A stretch of 36,679 bases of DNA, taken from the NCBI GenBank assembly GCA_022486815.1, contig JAKVJW010000028.1, forward strand, positions 1 to 36,679, in the 5' to 3' direction. Source of the stretch: Prevotella sp. GTDB lineage: Bacteria > Bacteroidota > Bacteroidia > Bacteroidales > Bacteroidaceae. Both the position numbers and the translations under genes were made by a program. The notes beneath the pieces were generated by a model that saw nothing but the letters and a program-made list of their open reading frames with translations, made no database searches and had not been told where the DNA came from. Every line of letters begins with the position of its first letter. Within the stretch, counting starts at the first letter, position 1. Of the stretch, positions 16,739 to 25,675 are shown piece after piece.

Positions 16739-17473
16739 ATGAAACGTCTTTTATTCATGTTGACAATTCTGGTTTCGGCTTTGACAATCAATGCTCAACC
16801 GGAAGCAGGGACTTTTTCTGCTATCCCTCGTATAGGTGTAAGCATCACCAATGTAAGCAGTAATATTCTGAAATTCGATTTCTCGGAAGATATCAGGAAT
16901 TCTCAGTTTATGCCGGGATATATGGCGGGTGTTGATTTTCAGTATCAGATTATAAAAAACATTGCTGCTTCTGCTGGGGCTTTTTATGTTCTTCAGGGTT
17001 GTAAATACAAGGATATAGGAAATATAAAAGAAGAGCAGGGGAGTACTTCTTTCAGTGGCGCCTCTGACTGCCATGTCAATCTGGGATATGTCAATGTCCC
17101 GTTGATGATACACTGGTATGTGTATCAGGGACTGGCTTTGCAGACGGGACTGCAGATGGGCTTTCTGGTGAATGCCAAATCTCATCATACGGATACGGAA
17201 TATACGGAAACGAAGGATGAGAGTGGAAAGATTGAACGCACATATTTGAAGGATGCGGACGGCAATCTCCTGAAGGATCACCAGTATACTTCTGACATAA
17301 AGGATCAACTGAGGTCTACAGACTTTTCCGTTCCTGTAGGCTTGTCTTATGAATATATGAATGTCGTACTTGATGCCAGGTATAATATCGGATTGAGAAA
17401 GATCTATAAATCCGGTGGTCATCATCGCAACGAAGTGTTCCTCTTCTCTGCAGGTTATAAATTTAATCTGTAG
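16739..17473 (+). CDS. outer-membrane beta-barrel protein (porin-family/PorT-like)
   Basis: 244 residues. A Sec signal peptide (MKRLLFMLTILVSALTINAQ, cleaved around residue 19-20) is followed by alternating strands such as FMPGYMAGVDFQYQIIKNIAAS, LGYVNVPLMIHWYV, LALQTGLQMGFLV and FLFSAGYKFNL ending in an aromatic/Leu C-terminus. This is the OMP_b-brl_2 outer-membrane barrel style common in Bacteroidota. A hydrophilic stretch (about 145-190, TDTEYTETKDESGK...) is likely a surface loop. Ligand or role is unknown. Not linked in an operon. Confidence 0.83.
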   Translation: MKRLLFMLTILVSALTINAQPEAGTFSAIPRIGVSITNVSSNILKFDFSEDIRNSQFMPGYMAGVDFQYQIIKNIAASAGAFYVLQGCKYKDIGNIKEEQGSTSFSGASDCHVNLGYVNVPLMIHWYVYQGLALQTGLQMGFLVNAKSHHTDTEYTETKDESGKIERTYLKDADGNLLKDHQYTSDIKDQLRSTDFSVPVGLSYEYMNVVLDARYNIGLRKIYKSGGHHRNEVFLFSAGYKFNL

Positions 17474-17478
17474 AAATT

Positions 17479-17501
17479 AAAAGTATTCTGTTTGAACTTT
17501 T
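17479..17501. terminator. weak convergent hairpin
   Basis: aaaagt (17479-17484) and actttt (17496-17501) can pair across the short gap between the barrel gene and luxS, overlapping the luxS stop codon. Only 6 bp, so weak. Confidence 0.3.
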
Positions 17502-17979
17502 ATTTCGGATAACTCAGATTCTCCGGGTGGATGTTCTCCAGTATCTCAGTCAAGAATTTTCTTGACTCCCATTTTGCCATAGGCAGGTCGTGAAGGAGGT
17601 AATTGCCGCAGTCTTTTGGTAGTGCTCCCGGTATATCACCTTCGAAATCGGCTGTAAACTGGAAGGTTCTTTTTATTAGGTCTACAATGTCCTTGCTTTC
17701 CAGATCCCCTTTCAAGATACAGTAGAAACCGGTAAGGCAACCCATCGGCCCCCAATAGAGGACGCGGTCTTTCCATTCTGGATCGTTGCGCAGGAAGGTC
17801 GCACCGAGATGCTCTATAGTGTGGCTCGCTCCTGCATGAAGGACAGGCTCTCTGTTCGGCTCTTTCATGCGGATGTCAAAAGTCGTGACGGTATTGGAAC
17901 CGACAGCATCCTTTCTGCTGACATAGATACCTCTGAGGAGTTTGTTGTGGTTAATGGTAAAACTGGTTATCTTTTTCAT
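17500..17979 (-). CDS. luxS: S-ribosylhomocysteine lyase LuxS
   Basis: 159 residues from ATG 17977-17979 (MKKITSFTINHNKL). A longer open frame upstream overlaps the end of mtnN and is not conserved. Metal ligands HTIEH (H53, H57) and C123 (in KDCGNY), and catalytic C81 in GPMGCLTGFY, are all present. It cleaves S-ribosylhomocysteine to homocysteine and DPD, the AI-2 precursor. It follows mtnN by 73 bases on the same strand, so SAH is processed by the two enzymes in sequence. AI-2 signalling itself is not shown by the window. Confidence 0.97.
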   Translation of the reverse strand: MKKITSFTINHNKLLRGIYVSRKDAVGSNTVTTFDIRMKEPNREPVLHAGASHTIEHLGATFLRNDPEWKDRVLYWGPMGCLTGFYCILKGDLESKDIVDLIKRTFQFTADFEGDIPGALPKDCGNYLLHDLPMAKWESRKFLTEILENIHPENLSYPK

Positions 17980-17995
17980 TTTTCTTGTTTTGAGG

Positions 17996-18017
17996 ACGCT
18001 TGTCTGTGAACAAGCGT
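17996..18017 (-). promoter_or_regulatory. intercistronic hairpin between mtnN and luxS
   Basis: acgcttgt and acaagcgt form a perfect 8-bp stem with a 6-base loop, 16 bases before the luxS ATG. No T-run follows on the minus strand, so it is more likely an mRNA processing or stabilising element, or a translational control, than a terminator. Confidence 0.55.
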
Positions 18018-18052
18018 TTATGTTTCTTTTCATCCTTTCGGTGGGATGAAGA

Positions 18053-18757
18053 TTATAATTGTTCCAGGAAGGTCTTGGTAGCCTGAAAACTCCCGTTGGC
18101 CATCTTGTTCCAGAAATCAAAATATTGTGTTGTTTTTTCGTCTTTCAGGGGGACATCACTGATGATCCGGAAAGAAAGGAAGGGAACCTGATAGATATGA
18201 CAGGTTTGTGCAATGCTGCAACTCTCCATATCCACTGCCAGGGCTTGAGGAAATCTTCCCAGGATAGACTGCATCCTCTCCTTTGAGTCTACAAACCAAT
18301 CTCCACTGACGGTCAGCCCGGCTCTGACGTGGAGTCTTTCATCGTGCTCGTCTGTAGGATCATTCAGGGACAAGGCTTTCTGGACCAGTTCTTTGGGTGC
18401 TTTGTATCTGACCGGCATACCCATGATCTGTCCGTATTCAGCTTCCTTGCCGCAATAGGCATCATGATAGGCGCATTCCGAAGCTACGACGATGTCCAGA
18501 GGACTCAGTTGGATGTCAGCTCCTCCTGCACATCCGGTGGAGATAATCAACTCCGGGTGGTAATGGTCTATCATTTCCACAGTTCCGATAGTTGAATTGA
18601 CCTTGCCGATGCCGCATTGCTGCAAGACGATCTCTTTGTCACCGATGGTTCCGGTTACAAAATCCTTATGGTTGTACTGCTCGATGGATTTGTTGTCCAG
18701 CAAGGTTTCCAGTTGCGTGAATTCTTTGTTCATCGCTACGATGATGCCTATTCTCAT
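18053..18757 (-). CDS. mtnN: 5'-methylthioadenosine/S-adenosylhomocysteine nucleosidase
   Basis: 234 residues, typical size. The start MRIGIIVAMNKEF carries the catalytic Glu (E12); GIGKVNSTIGTVEMI, STGCAGG, VDMESCSIAQ and the catalytic Asp in FRIISDVPL follow. It removes adenine from MTA and SAH, supplying S-ribosylhomocysteine to LuxS encoded just downstream. Together they form the SAH detoxification route of the activated methyl cycle. Confidence 0.96.
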   Translation of the reverse strand: MRIGIIVAMNKEFTQLETLLDNKSIEQYNHKDFVTGTIGDKEIVLQQCGIGKVNSTIGTVEMIDHYHPELIISTGCAGGADIQLSPLDIVVASECAYHDAYCGKEAEYGQIMGMPVRYKAPKELVQKALSLNDPTDEHDERLHVRAGLTVSGDWFVDSKERMQSILGRFPQALAVDMESCSIAQTCHIYQVPFLSFRIISDVPLKDEKTTQYFDFWNKMANGSFQATKTFLEQL

Positions 18758-18827
18758 TGTACTTTTTATTTAAAGGAGAGTCTTTGCCTTTTTTGCAATC
18801 TGGCTCTTGCTTTCTGTAAATTTGAAG

Positions 18828-18835
18828 CAAAGTTA
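18828..18835 (-). promoter_or_regulatory. -7 box for mtnN-luxS
   Basis: Minus strand reads TAACTTTG, about 70 bases before the mtnN start. The -33 region has only a partial match. Back to back with the YfhO promoter box at 18880. Confidence 0.5.
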
Positions 18836-18879
18836 CGAAAAAATCGCTAATCCCTAAACATTAAACGACAAACTTTTAT

Positions 18880-18887
18880 TAACTTTG
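18880..18887 (+). promoter_or_regulatory. -7 box for YfhO operon
   Basis: TAACTTTG matches TAnnTTTG, 67 bases before the YfhO ATG. The -33 element is not clear. Confidence 0.5.
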
Positions 18888-18954
18888 CATATTGGAATTG
18901 GTGTCCTCAAGGTGCCTGTTTCTCTGACTTGAAGAACGTAAACCTATTTATAGA

Positions 18955-21480
18955 ATGAAAGCTTATTTGAAGAGATATCTGCCAGAGATTCTGGTAGTTG
19001 TCGTTTTTGCTTTAATCTCCTTCGTCTACTTTATGCCTGCCGATATGGATGGTCGTATCCTCTATCGTGAAGATTCACAGGCCGGAAGAGGCGCAGGTAT
19101 GGAAATTAACCATTATCGGGACATGACGGGCAAGACTACCCGCTGGACCAATTCGATTTTCGGGGGGATGCCGACCTATCAGATGGCTCCGTCCTATCAA
19201 TCGGATGGGGTCCTGAATCAGGTGATGCGGCTTTACCATTTGTGGCTGCCTGATAATGTGTGGTATGTGTTTGCTTATCTCTTGGGCTTTTATATTCTCT
19301 TGCGGGCTTTCGGTTTTCGAAGGTCCCTCTCCGCTTTGGGCGGGATAATATGGGCTTTCTCCAGTTATTTCTTTATCATCATTGCCGCGGGACATCTGTG
19401 GAAGGTGATGGCTTTGGCTTATCTGCCGCCGATGATAGCGGGGATCGTACTTTCGTATCGGGGTAAGTATCTGTGGGGATTGATCCTGACGGCTGTCTTT
19501 TCAGCCTTCGAGATCAAGGCTAACCATGTGCAGATGACTTATTATTATCTCTTCATCATCTTCTTCATGATCATCGCTTATCTGGTTAAGGCAATCAAGG
19601 AGAAGAAAGTGCCTCAATTCCTGAAGGCAACGGGTATCTGTATTGTAGGTGCTGTGATTGCCATCTGTGTCAACCTTCCGAACCTTTACCATACTTACCA
19701 GTATGGTCAGTTGAGTATGAGGGGGAAGAGTGAACTGGTGAAGAAAAACGCTGCCAATCAGACCAAGAGTGGACTTGACCGGGATTATATCACGCAGTGG
19801 AGTTACGGTATCGGAGAGACGTGGACACTTCTGATTCCGAATGCAAAGGGTGGGGCGTCTGTACCTCTGGCTCAGAATCAGAAAGCTATGGAGAAGGCTG
19901 ACCCTCAGTTTATGCAGATCTACCAGCAGATGGGCCAGTATTGGGGGGACCAACCCGGAACTTCCGGACCGGTGTATGTCGGTGCATTTGTGCTGATGCT
20001 CTTTATTCTGGGACTGTTTATCGTCAAGGGGCCGATGAAGTGGGCATTGTTGGCGGCGACGGTCCTTTCTGTCCTCTTGTCGTGGGGACATAACTTCATG
20101 CCGTTTACCAATTTCTTCCTTGATTATATCCCGATGTATTCCAAGTTCCGGACTGTGGCTTCCATCCTGGTCATAGCGGAGTTCACGATTCCGCTGCTGG
20201 CGATGATGGCCTTGAAGGAGATTGTGGATCATCCGGAGATACTAAAAACGAAAATCAAATTCGTCTATGCCAGTTTTGGACTGACTGCCGGTTTCTGCGT
20301 ATTGTTTGCTTTGCTGCCCGGGACATTCTTCAACTTTGTCTCAGATCAGGAGATGCAGTCTTTACAGCAGATCCCGCAGCAATATCTTGGTCCGCTGCTC
20401 AGCAACTTGGCCGATATTCGTAAATCGATTTTTACTTCTGATTGCTGGCGTTCTTTTTGGATCATTGCGATAGGTATGGTTATCCTTATGCTTTTCAGGG
20501 CAAGGAAACTGAAAGCTGAGTATATGATTGCTGCCATTGCCGTGCTTTGTCTGGGTGACATGTGGATGGTCAACAAGCGTTATCTGAATGATAATATGTT
20601 TGTTGAGAAGTCACAGCGTGATCTGCCCCAGCCTATGACGGCAACGGATAAGCAGATTCTCCAGGACAAGAGCCTGGACTATCGGGTGCTCAATTTCGCT
20701 TCCAATACATTCAATGAGAATGAGACCTCTTACTATCATGAGAGTATCGGAGGTTATCATGCTGCCAAACTCCGTCGTTATCAGGATCTGATAGATGCTT
20801 ATATCGCTCCGGAGATGCAGAAGGGCATGAAGGCTATTGCTGCTGCAAATGGTGATATGACTAAGGTTGCCGGAGATTCTGTCTTCCCGGTTCTCAATAT
20901 GTTGAATGCGAAATACTTTATCCTTCCGTTACAGAACAATCAGACGGTTCCTGTCCAGAACCCTTATGTCTATGGTAATGCTTGGTTCGTGGACCATATC
21001 GGTTATGTGAACAATGCGAACCAGGAGATTGACCGGTTGGGCAAGATGGACCTCCGGCATCAGGCGGTGGCTGATGAGCAGTTTAAAACCCAACTAGGAG
21101 AGAGTAAGGTGCAGGATACGCTTTCTGTTGCCAGAATTACTACGTATGAACCGAACCATCTGATCTATGATGTCCATTCTGACAAGGGTGGTATCCTGGT
21201 CTTCTCAGAGATCTACTATCCGGGATGGACGGCTACAGTCGACGGGCAACCTGCCAAATTGGGCCGTGTCGACTATGTCCTCCGTGCACTGAACGTCAGC
21301 GCAGGACATCATCAGGTTGTCCTCGATTTCCATCCGTCTTCGGTTGCAGAGACAGAGACAGTTGCTTATGTGGGCTATGTCCTTCTCCTGCTTTTCATTG
21401 CTCTTGGCTGCTTCCTGGAGTATCGGAAAAAGAAAGCAGGCAAGGAGGTTCTCGCACCGACAGATAAAGATTCGGAATAA
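18955..21480 (+). CDS. YfhO-family polytopic membrane protein
   Basis: 841 residues. It starts with a TM helix (EILVVVVFALISFVYFMP), a periplasmic loop with DSQAGRGAGMEINHYRDMTG and FGGMPTYQM, and then about ten further TMs. A large extracytoplasmic C-terminal region (about 560-800) contains VFSEIYYPGWTATVDGQPAKLGRVDYVLRA, the YfhO signature, before a last TM and a Lys-rich tail. YfhO proteins have a GT-C glycosyltransferase-like architecture; family members in Firmicutes are tied to sugar modification of cell-wall polymers. The substrate here is unknown. Its stop overlaps the Nudix ATG by one base. Confidence 0.88.
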   Translation: MKAYLKRYLPEILVVVVFALISFVYFMPADMDGRILYREDSQAGRGAGMEINHYRDMTGKTTRWTNSIFGGMPTYQMAPSYQSDGVLNQVMRLYHLWLPDNVWYVFAYLLGFYILLRAFGFRRSLSALGGIIWAFSSYFFIIIAAGHLWKVMALAYLPPMIAGIVLSYRGKYLWGLILTAVFSAFEIKANHVQMTYYYLFIIFFMIIAYLVKAIKEKKVPQFLKATGICIVGAVIAICVNLPNLYHTYQYGQLSMRGKSELVKKNAANQTKSGLDRDYITQWSYGIGETWTLLIPNAKGGASVPLAQNQKAMEKADPQFMQIYQQMGQYWGDQPGTSGPVYVGAFVLMLFILGLFIVKGPMKWALLAATVLSVLLSWGHNFMPFTNFFLDYIPMYSKFRTVASILVIAEFTIPLLAMMALKEIVDHPEILKTKIKFVYASFGLTAGFCVLFALLPGTFFNFVSDQEMQSLQQIPQQYLGPLLSNLADIRKSIFTSDCWRSFWIIAIGMVILMLFRARKLKAEYMIAAIAVLCLGDMWMVNKRYLNDNMFVEKSQRDLPQPMTATDKQILQDKSLDYRVLNFASNTFNENETSYYHESIGGYHAAKLRRYQDLIDAYIAPEMQKGMKAIAAANGDMTKVAGDSVFPVLNMLNAKYFILPLQNNQTVPVQNPYVYGNAWFVDHIGYVNNANQEIDRLGKMDLRHQAVADEQFKTQLGESKVQDTLSVARITTYEPNHLIYDVHSDKGGILVFSEIYYPGWTATVDGQPAKLGRVDYVLRALNVSAGHHQVVLDFHPSSVAETETVAYVGYVLLLLFIALGCFLEYRKKKAGKEVLAPTDKDSE

Positions 21481-21938
21481 TGTATACTTACCGTCATCCT
21501 CATCCTTCTATCACCGCCGATTGCCTGGTATTTGCCGGAACCGGCGATGAGGAGAAGATTCTTCTCATACAGCGCAGAGAACCTCCTTATCAGGGATGCT
21601 GGGCCTTTCCGGGAGGATTCATAAATATGGATGAAACGGCGGTGGCTGCTGCCTGTAGGGAATTGCGTGAAGAAACCGGCCTGCAACTTATGGAAGGTGA
21701 CTTCCATCAGGTGGGGGCTTTCTCTCAGGTAGACCGTGACCCTCGTGAACGGGTGGTGACGATTGCTTACTATGCGCTTCTTGACTCGATACGGCAAGTG
21801 CGGGGAGCTGATGATGCTGGAAAAGCGGAGTGGTTCAATCTGAATGCTCTTCCTGATCTGGCTTTTGATCATGCAGCGATCCTTCATGCGGCACTTCAGC
21901 GCAGGAAAGAGAGGGATAGTTGCGGTTCATGCTTGTAG
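21480..21938 (+). CDS. Nudix hydrolase
   Basis: 152 residues with a complete Nudix box from G46 to L68 (GX5EX7REUXEEXGU; residues 59-68 read CRELREETGL), preceded by CWAFPGGFI. It hydrolyses nucleoside diphosphates linked to another group; the ADP-ribose pyrophosphatase or NTP-cleaning subfamilies are possible, but specificity cannot be read. The ATG overlaps the YfhO stop (TAATG), so it is translationally coupled. The following GSCFA gene begins 47 bases on. Confidence 0.92.
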   Translation: MYTYRHPHPSITADCLVFAGTGDEEKILLIQRREPPYQGCWAFPGGFINMDETAVAAACRELREETGLQLMEGDFHQVGAFSQVDRDPRERVVTIAYYALLDSIRQVRGADDAGKAEWFNLNALPDLAFDHAAILHAALQRRKERDSCGSCL

Positions 21939-21985
21939 CCCCTGAAGAGGAACCAATGAAGGTCTGTTTGTAAATAGGATGGAAA

Positions 21986-22855
21986 ATGGATTTTAGAACG
22001 ATTGTTGAAGTTGACAAGGCTGATTTCGAAATACCGCCGTGTGAGTCGATGCTTTTTGTAGGCTCTTGTTTTGCTGATCGTCTCGGCAAGCGTTTTCAGG
22101 AGGAAAAGTTCCGTGCTGTGGTGAATCCTTTCGGGGTAATGTATAATCCTGCCAGCATCTTTCATACTGTGGAAAAGTGCTCGGGGAAAGTCCATGATAG
22201 TGGGACTGATGAGGAGAAAGTTGCAAATCAGCAAATGGCAGTGCCGGTTCCTCATGTGGCTGTACTTACACTGGGGACCAATCATGTTTATGTCCTGAAG
22301 AAGACGGGCGAGATTGTTGATAATTGCAGGAAACGCCCGCAGAGTTGGTTTGATGAACAAGAATTGACGGTTGGTCAATGTGTGGAATATCTGGATAAGG
22401 CGGTTGAGCGGTTGAAGTCCGGCTATTCCGGCGTGAAGGTCATCATTACGGTCAGTCCGATCCGGTATGCGAAATATGGCTATCATGGCAGTGCTCTCTC
22501 CAAGGCAGTCTTGCTCCTGGCAACGGAACAGTTGAGAGCTCAATATCCGGACACGGTCAGTTATTTCCCCGCTTATGAGATTTTAAATGATGAACTGCGT
22601 GATTATCGTTTTTACGATAGTGACATGCTGCATCCTACAGCTCAGGCAGTTGATTATATTTGGGAAAGATTCAGTGACTGTTATTTTGGGAAAACAACAC
22701 GTGAGTTTCTGTCCGAGTGGGAACCTGTCAAACAGGCTTTGGGACACCGGCCTTTTCATCCGGAGTCTGAAGAATATAGGGAATTCATGCACAAAACAAG
22801 GTTAAAAGTAAACGCACTTTCAAAAAAATACCCTAACTTTGCGGCAAAGTTGTAA
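21986..22855 (+). CDS. GSCFA-domain protein
   Basis: 289 residues. The family-naming motif is present (LFVGSCFADRLGKRF, about residues 23-37), with NPFGVMYNPASI, ITVSPIRY and DSDMLHPTAQAVDYIW, the last resembling the Asp-x-x-His block of SGNH/GDSL hydrolases. GSCFA proteins are probably SGNH-like esterases or acyl hydrolases on cell-surface polysaccharides; the activity here is inferred. No signal peptide. The gene lies between Nudix and murF-alr on the same strand. Confidence 0.87.
   Translation: MDFRTIVEVDKADFEIPPCESMLFVGSCFADRLGKRFQEEKFRAVVNPFGVMYNPASIFHTVEKCSGKVHDSGTDEEKVANQQMAVPVPHVAVLTLGTNHVYVLKKTGEIVDNCRKRPQSWFDEQELTVGQCVEYLDKAVERLKSGYSGVKVIITVSPIRYAKYGYHGSALSKAVLLLATEQLRAQYPDTVSYFPAYEILNDELRDYRFYDSDMLHPTAQAVDYIWERFSDCYFGKTTREFLSEWEPVKQALGHRPFHPESEEYREFMHKTRLKVNALSKKYPNFAAKL
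22834..22841 (+). promoter_or_regulatory. -7 box inside end of GSCFA gene
   Basis: TAACTTTG, 43 bases before the murF-alr ATG, embedded in the last codons of the GSCFA gene. It could give murF-alr its own transcript. No TTG at -33. Confidence 0.4.
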
Positions 22856-22883
22856 AACCTTTGAATAATAATTTATTGTTATA

Positions 22884-25361
22884 ATGACATATACTATTGA
22901 AAAAGTAACGACTCTCATTGGTGCACGCCGTTATGGGGAAAAAGACGCGAATGTCGGATTTATCCTTACGGACAGCCGTTCGCTGTGTTTTCCGGAAGAG
23001 ACACTTTTTTTTGCACTTAAATCCTGTCGTAATGACGGACATCACTATATTCCTGAAATGTATCGTCGTGGAGTACAGAACTTTGTGGTGACAGATGTAC
23101 CTAAGGATTATGCTCAGGCATATCCGGATGCTAATTTTTTAAAGGTGTTATCACCACTTAAGGCTTTGCAACGCCTTGCCGAACGTCATCGTGATGAGTT
23201 TGATATCCCGATTGTCGGAATAACGGGCTCCAATGGAAAGACAATGGTCAAGGAATGGCTCTATCAGTTGATGTCTCCGGACTTGTTCGTTACACGCAGC
23301 CCAAGAAGTTACAATTCTCAGATTGGCGTACCCCTTTCGGTATGGCTGATGAATGAGGATACCCAACTCGGGGTCTTTGAGGCTGGTATCAGTAAACCGG
23401 GGGAGATGCTTGCTCTCCGGGATATTATTCAACCTTCAATTGCGGTGTTGACCAACCTTGGCGCGGCTCATCAGGAGAATTTCTCTTCCATGGAGGAGAA
23501 ATGCCGGGAGAAGATGATCCTTTTCCATGATGTCCCGACGGTTGTCTATGATGGAGATGATGAGATCATTAACAGGACGGTGAACCAACTACCTGATTTT
23601 AAGGGTGAGAAGATTTATTGGTCCTTCAAAGATAAGAAAGCTCCGATGTATGTCAAGACGGTCCACAAGGATGCTAAATCAGCTGCTGTGGTCTGCTATT
23701 ATCAGGGACAGAAAATAGAGTATGTCCTGCCTTTTACCGATGATGCCTCTATTACCAATTCTATTATCTGTGCTGCTGTGGCCTCTAAACTTGGCCTGAA
23801 GGCGGAGATACTTGAGAAACGTATGGCAAAGTTGGAGCCTGTGGCCATGCGTATGGAGGTCGTCGAAGGCCAGCACGGTTGCACATTAATCAACGATAGT
23901 TACAATTCTGATATCAATTCTCTGGGTATTGCACTGGACTTCATGCGGCGCCGGCCGGATCAGAAAGATCGCCGCCGTACGTTGGTTTTGAGTGATATCT
24001 ATCAGAGTGGCATGTCTCCTGAGGAACTTTACCATCAGGTTTCTGAGATGTCTGTGGAGCGTGGTGTCCAGAAGTTTATCGGAATCGGACCGGATCTGTG
24101 CCAGCAGGCAGATGAGATTCGTGTACCGGAGAAATTCTTCTTTACTACGGTTGCCCAGTTTCTCCATAGCGAGGTGTTTGCTTCTCTCAGGGATGAGGTG
24201 ATCCTGATCAAGGGCGCCCGGAAATTTGGCTTTGACCAGCTTACGGAACTTTTGGCAAAGAAGGTACATGAGACGGTGCTGGAGGTCAATCTTGATGCTG
24301 TGGTGAAGAACCTCAACTATTATCGCTCGCTCATGAAACCAGAGACTAAATTGGTATGCATGATCAAGGCGGATGCTTACGGTGCAGGAGCTGTGGAGAT
24401 CGCCAAGACGTTGGAGGACCATCGTGTTGACTATCTGGCAGTGGCAGTGGCTGATGAAGGAGTCATCCTCCGGAAGAACGGCATTACTTCCAATATCATG
24501 ATCATGAATCCGGAGATGTCCGCGTTCAAGACCATGTTTGATTATGACCTGGAACCTGAAGTCTATTCGTTCCGCTTGCTCGAGGCTTTGGTCAAGGCTG
24601 CCGAGAAGGAGGGGATTACGGATTTCCCGGTACACATCAAGATTGATACGGGAATGCATCGTCTGGGCTTTGACCCGAAGAAAGATATGGATGAACTGAT
24701 TGATCGCTTGAAGCATCAGAATGCAGTTATCCCGCGTTCGGTGTTCTCTCACTTTGTGGGTTCGGACAGTGATGACTTCGATGTCTTCAGTGCCATGCAG
24801 TTTGAACTTTTCGATACGGCCAGCAAAAAATTGCAATCGGCTTTCAATCATAAGATTATCCGCCATATTGATAATTCTGCCGGTATCGAACACTTCCCCG
24901 AACGACAGTTGGATATGTGCCGTCTGGGATTGGGACTCTATGGCATTGATCCTCGTACGAATAAGACGATTTATAATGTCTCCACCCTGAAAACAACGAT
25001 CCTTCAGATGCGTAAAGTTCCGAAGGGTGAGAGTGTCGGGTATAGCCGTAAGACCATTCTGGAGAAGGATAGTATCATCGCTGCCATTCCTATCGGGTAT
25101 GCAGACGGACTGAACCGGCATCTGGGTAACCGCCGTTGCTATTGTCTGGTCAATGGACATAAGGCTTTGTATGTGGGGAACATCTGTATGGATGTGGCGA
25201 TGATTGATGTCACCGGCATTCCCTGTAAGGAAGGGGATAGTGTTGAAATCTTCGGCGACCATCTGCCAGTGACTGTACTGAGTGATGCTTTGGATACCAT
25301 TCCATACGAGGTGATGACTACTATCAGCAATCGGGTCAAGAGAGTTTATTTCCATGACTGA
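22884..25361 (+). CDS. murF-alr: bifunctional MurF ligase / alanine racemase
   Basis: 825 residues, a two-enzyme fusion known from Bacteroidota. Residues 1 to about 460 are MurF (UDP-MurNAc-tripeptide:D-Ala-D-Ala ligase): P-loop GITGSNGKTMVKEW, EAGISKPGEM, NDSYNSD, SDIYQSG. Residues about 465-825 are alanine racemase: PLP lysine K495 in MIKADAYGAGAVEIAK, HIKIDTGMHRLGF, LGLGLYGIDP and the catalytic tyrosine in ESVGYSRKT. One chain thus makes D-Ala and adds D-Ala-D-Ala to the cell-wall precursor in the cytoplasm. A terminator follows at 25402. Confidence 0.96.
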   Translation: MTYTIEKVTTLIGARRYGEKDANVGFILTDSRSLCFPEETLFFALKSCRNDGHHYIPEMYRRGVQNFVVTDVPKDYAQAYPDANFLKVLSPLKALQRLAERHRDEFDIPIVGITGSNGKTMVKEWLYQLMSPDLFVTRSPRSYNSQIGVPLSVWLMNEDTQLGVFEAGISKPGEMLALRDIIQPSIAVLTNLGAAHQENFSSMEEKCREKMILFHDVPTVVYDGDDEIINRTVNQLPDFKGEKIYWSFKDKKAPMYVKTVHKDAKSAAVVCYYQGQKIEYVLPFTDDASITNSIICAAVASKLGLKAEILEKRMAKLEPVAMRMEVVEGQHGCTLINDSYNSDINSLGIALDFMRRRPDQKDRRRTLVLSDIYQSGMSPEELYHQVSEMSVERGVQKFIGIGPDLCQQADEIRVPEKFFFTTVAQFLHSEVFASLRDEVILIKGARKFGFDQLTELLAKKVHETVLEVNLDAVVKNLNYYRSLMKPETKLVCMIKADAYGAGAVEIAKTLEDHRVDYLAVAVADEGVILRKNGITSNIMIMNPEMSAFKTMFDYDLEPEVYSFRLLEALVKAAEKEGITDFPVHIKIDTGMHRLGFDPKKDMDELIDRLKHQNAVIPRSVFSHFVGSDSDDFDVFSAMQFELFDTASKKLQSAFNHKIIRHIDNSAGIEHFPERQLDMCRLGLGLYGIDPRTNKTIYNVSTLKTTILQMRKVPKGESVGYSRKTILEKDSIIAAIPIGYADGLNRHLGNRRCYCLVNGHKALYVGNICMDVAMIDVTGIPCKEGDSVEIFGDHLPVTVLSDALDTIPYEVMTTISNRVKRVYFHD

Positions 25362-25401
25362 TCTTTCAGAACAGAGATAAAGACAGATTGATTAGATATA
25401 G

Positions 25402-25437
25402 AGGCGGAAGGACAAAAGGAATTTGTTCCTTTCGCCT
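25402..25437 (+). terminator. intrinsic terminator after murF-alr
   Basis: aggcggaaggac pairs with gttcctttcgcct (G-U wobble and one bulge) and is followed by ttttgttttttat. It lies 40 bases after the stop. The rest of the 314-base gap to 25676 holds only the promoter box at 25612. Confidence 0.85.
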
Positions 25438-25611
25438 TTTTGTTTTTTATACCCTTGTTTTATGAGACAGATAGGGATCGATTTTATTCAGGTTGAGTTG
25501 TTTTGACCATATAAAAATGGACTGAATAAGAATGGATAGCCTTCTGATCTTGATGTAATCCTTTGCGTAAAAGTTTAAAGCGAAACGTATGGATTTTTAG
25601 TAAAAAAAGTG

Positions 25612-25619
25612 TATCTTTG
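25612..25619 (+). promoter_or_regulatory. -7 box for uronate cluster
   Basis: TATCTTTG matches TAnnTTTG, 56 bases before the EIIC ATG. At the -33 distance the sequence is gtatgg, not TTG, which may suit a regulated promoter. A nearby inverted repeat (gtatctttgcatacgatac, 25611-25629) overlaps the box and could be an operator. Confidence 0.5.
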
Positions 25620-25675
25620 CATACGATACACTTAAAAACCTGCTAAATTAACAAACTAGAACTTAAACAGTATTT

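Noticed and set aside
17980..18120. Extended N-terminus for LuxS
   Set aside because: The extra 47 residues overlap the end of mtnN and precede the conserved LuxS start MKKITSF.
23886..25355. Long open frame (489 codons) on the minus strand
   Set aside because: Lies entirely inside the well-supported murF-alr gene in antisense; His/Ile/Arg-rich nonsense composition and no domain pattern. It reflects codon bias of the true gene.
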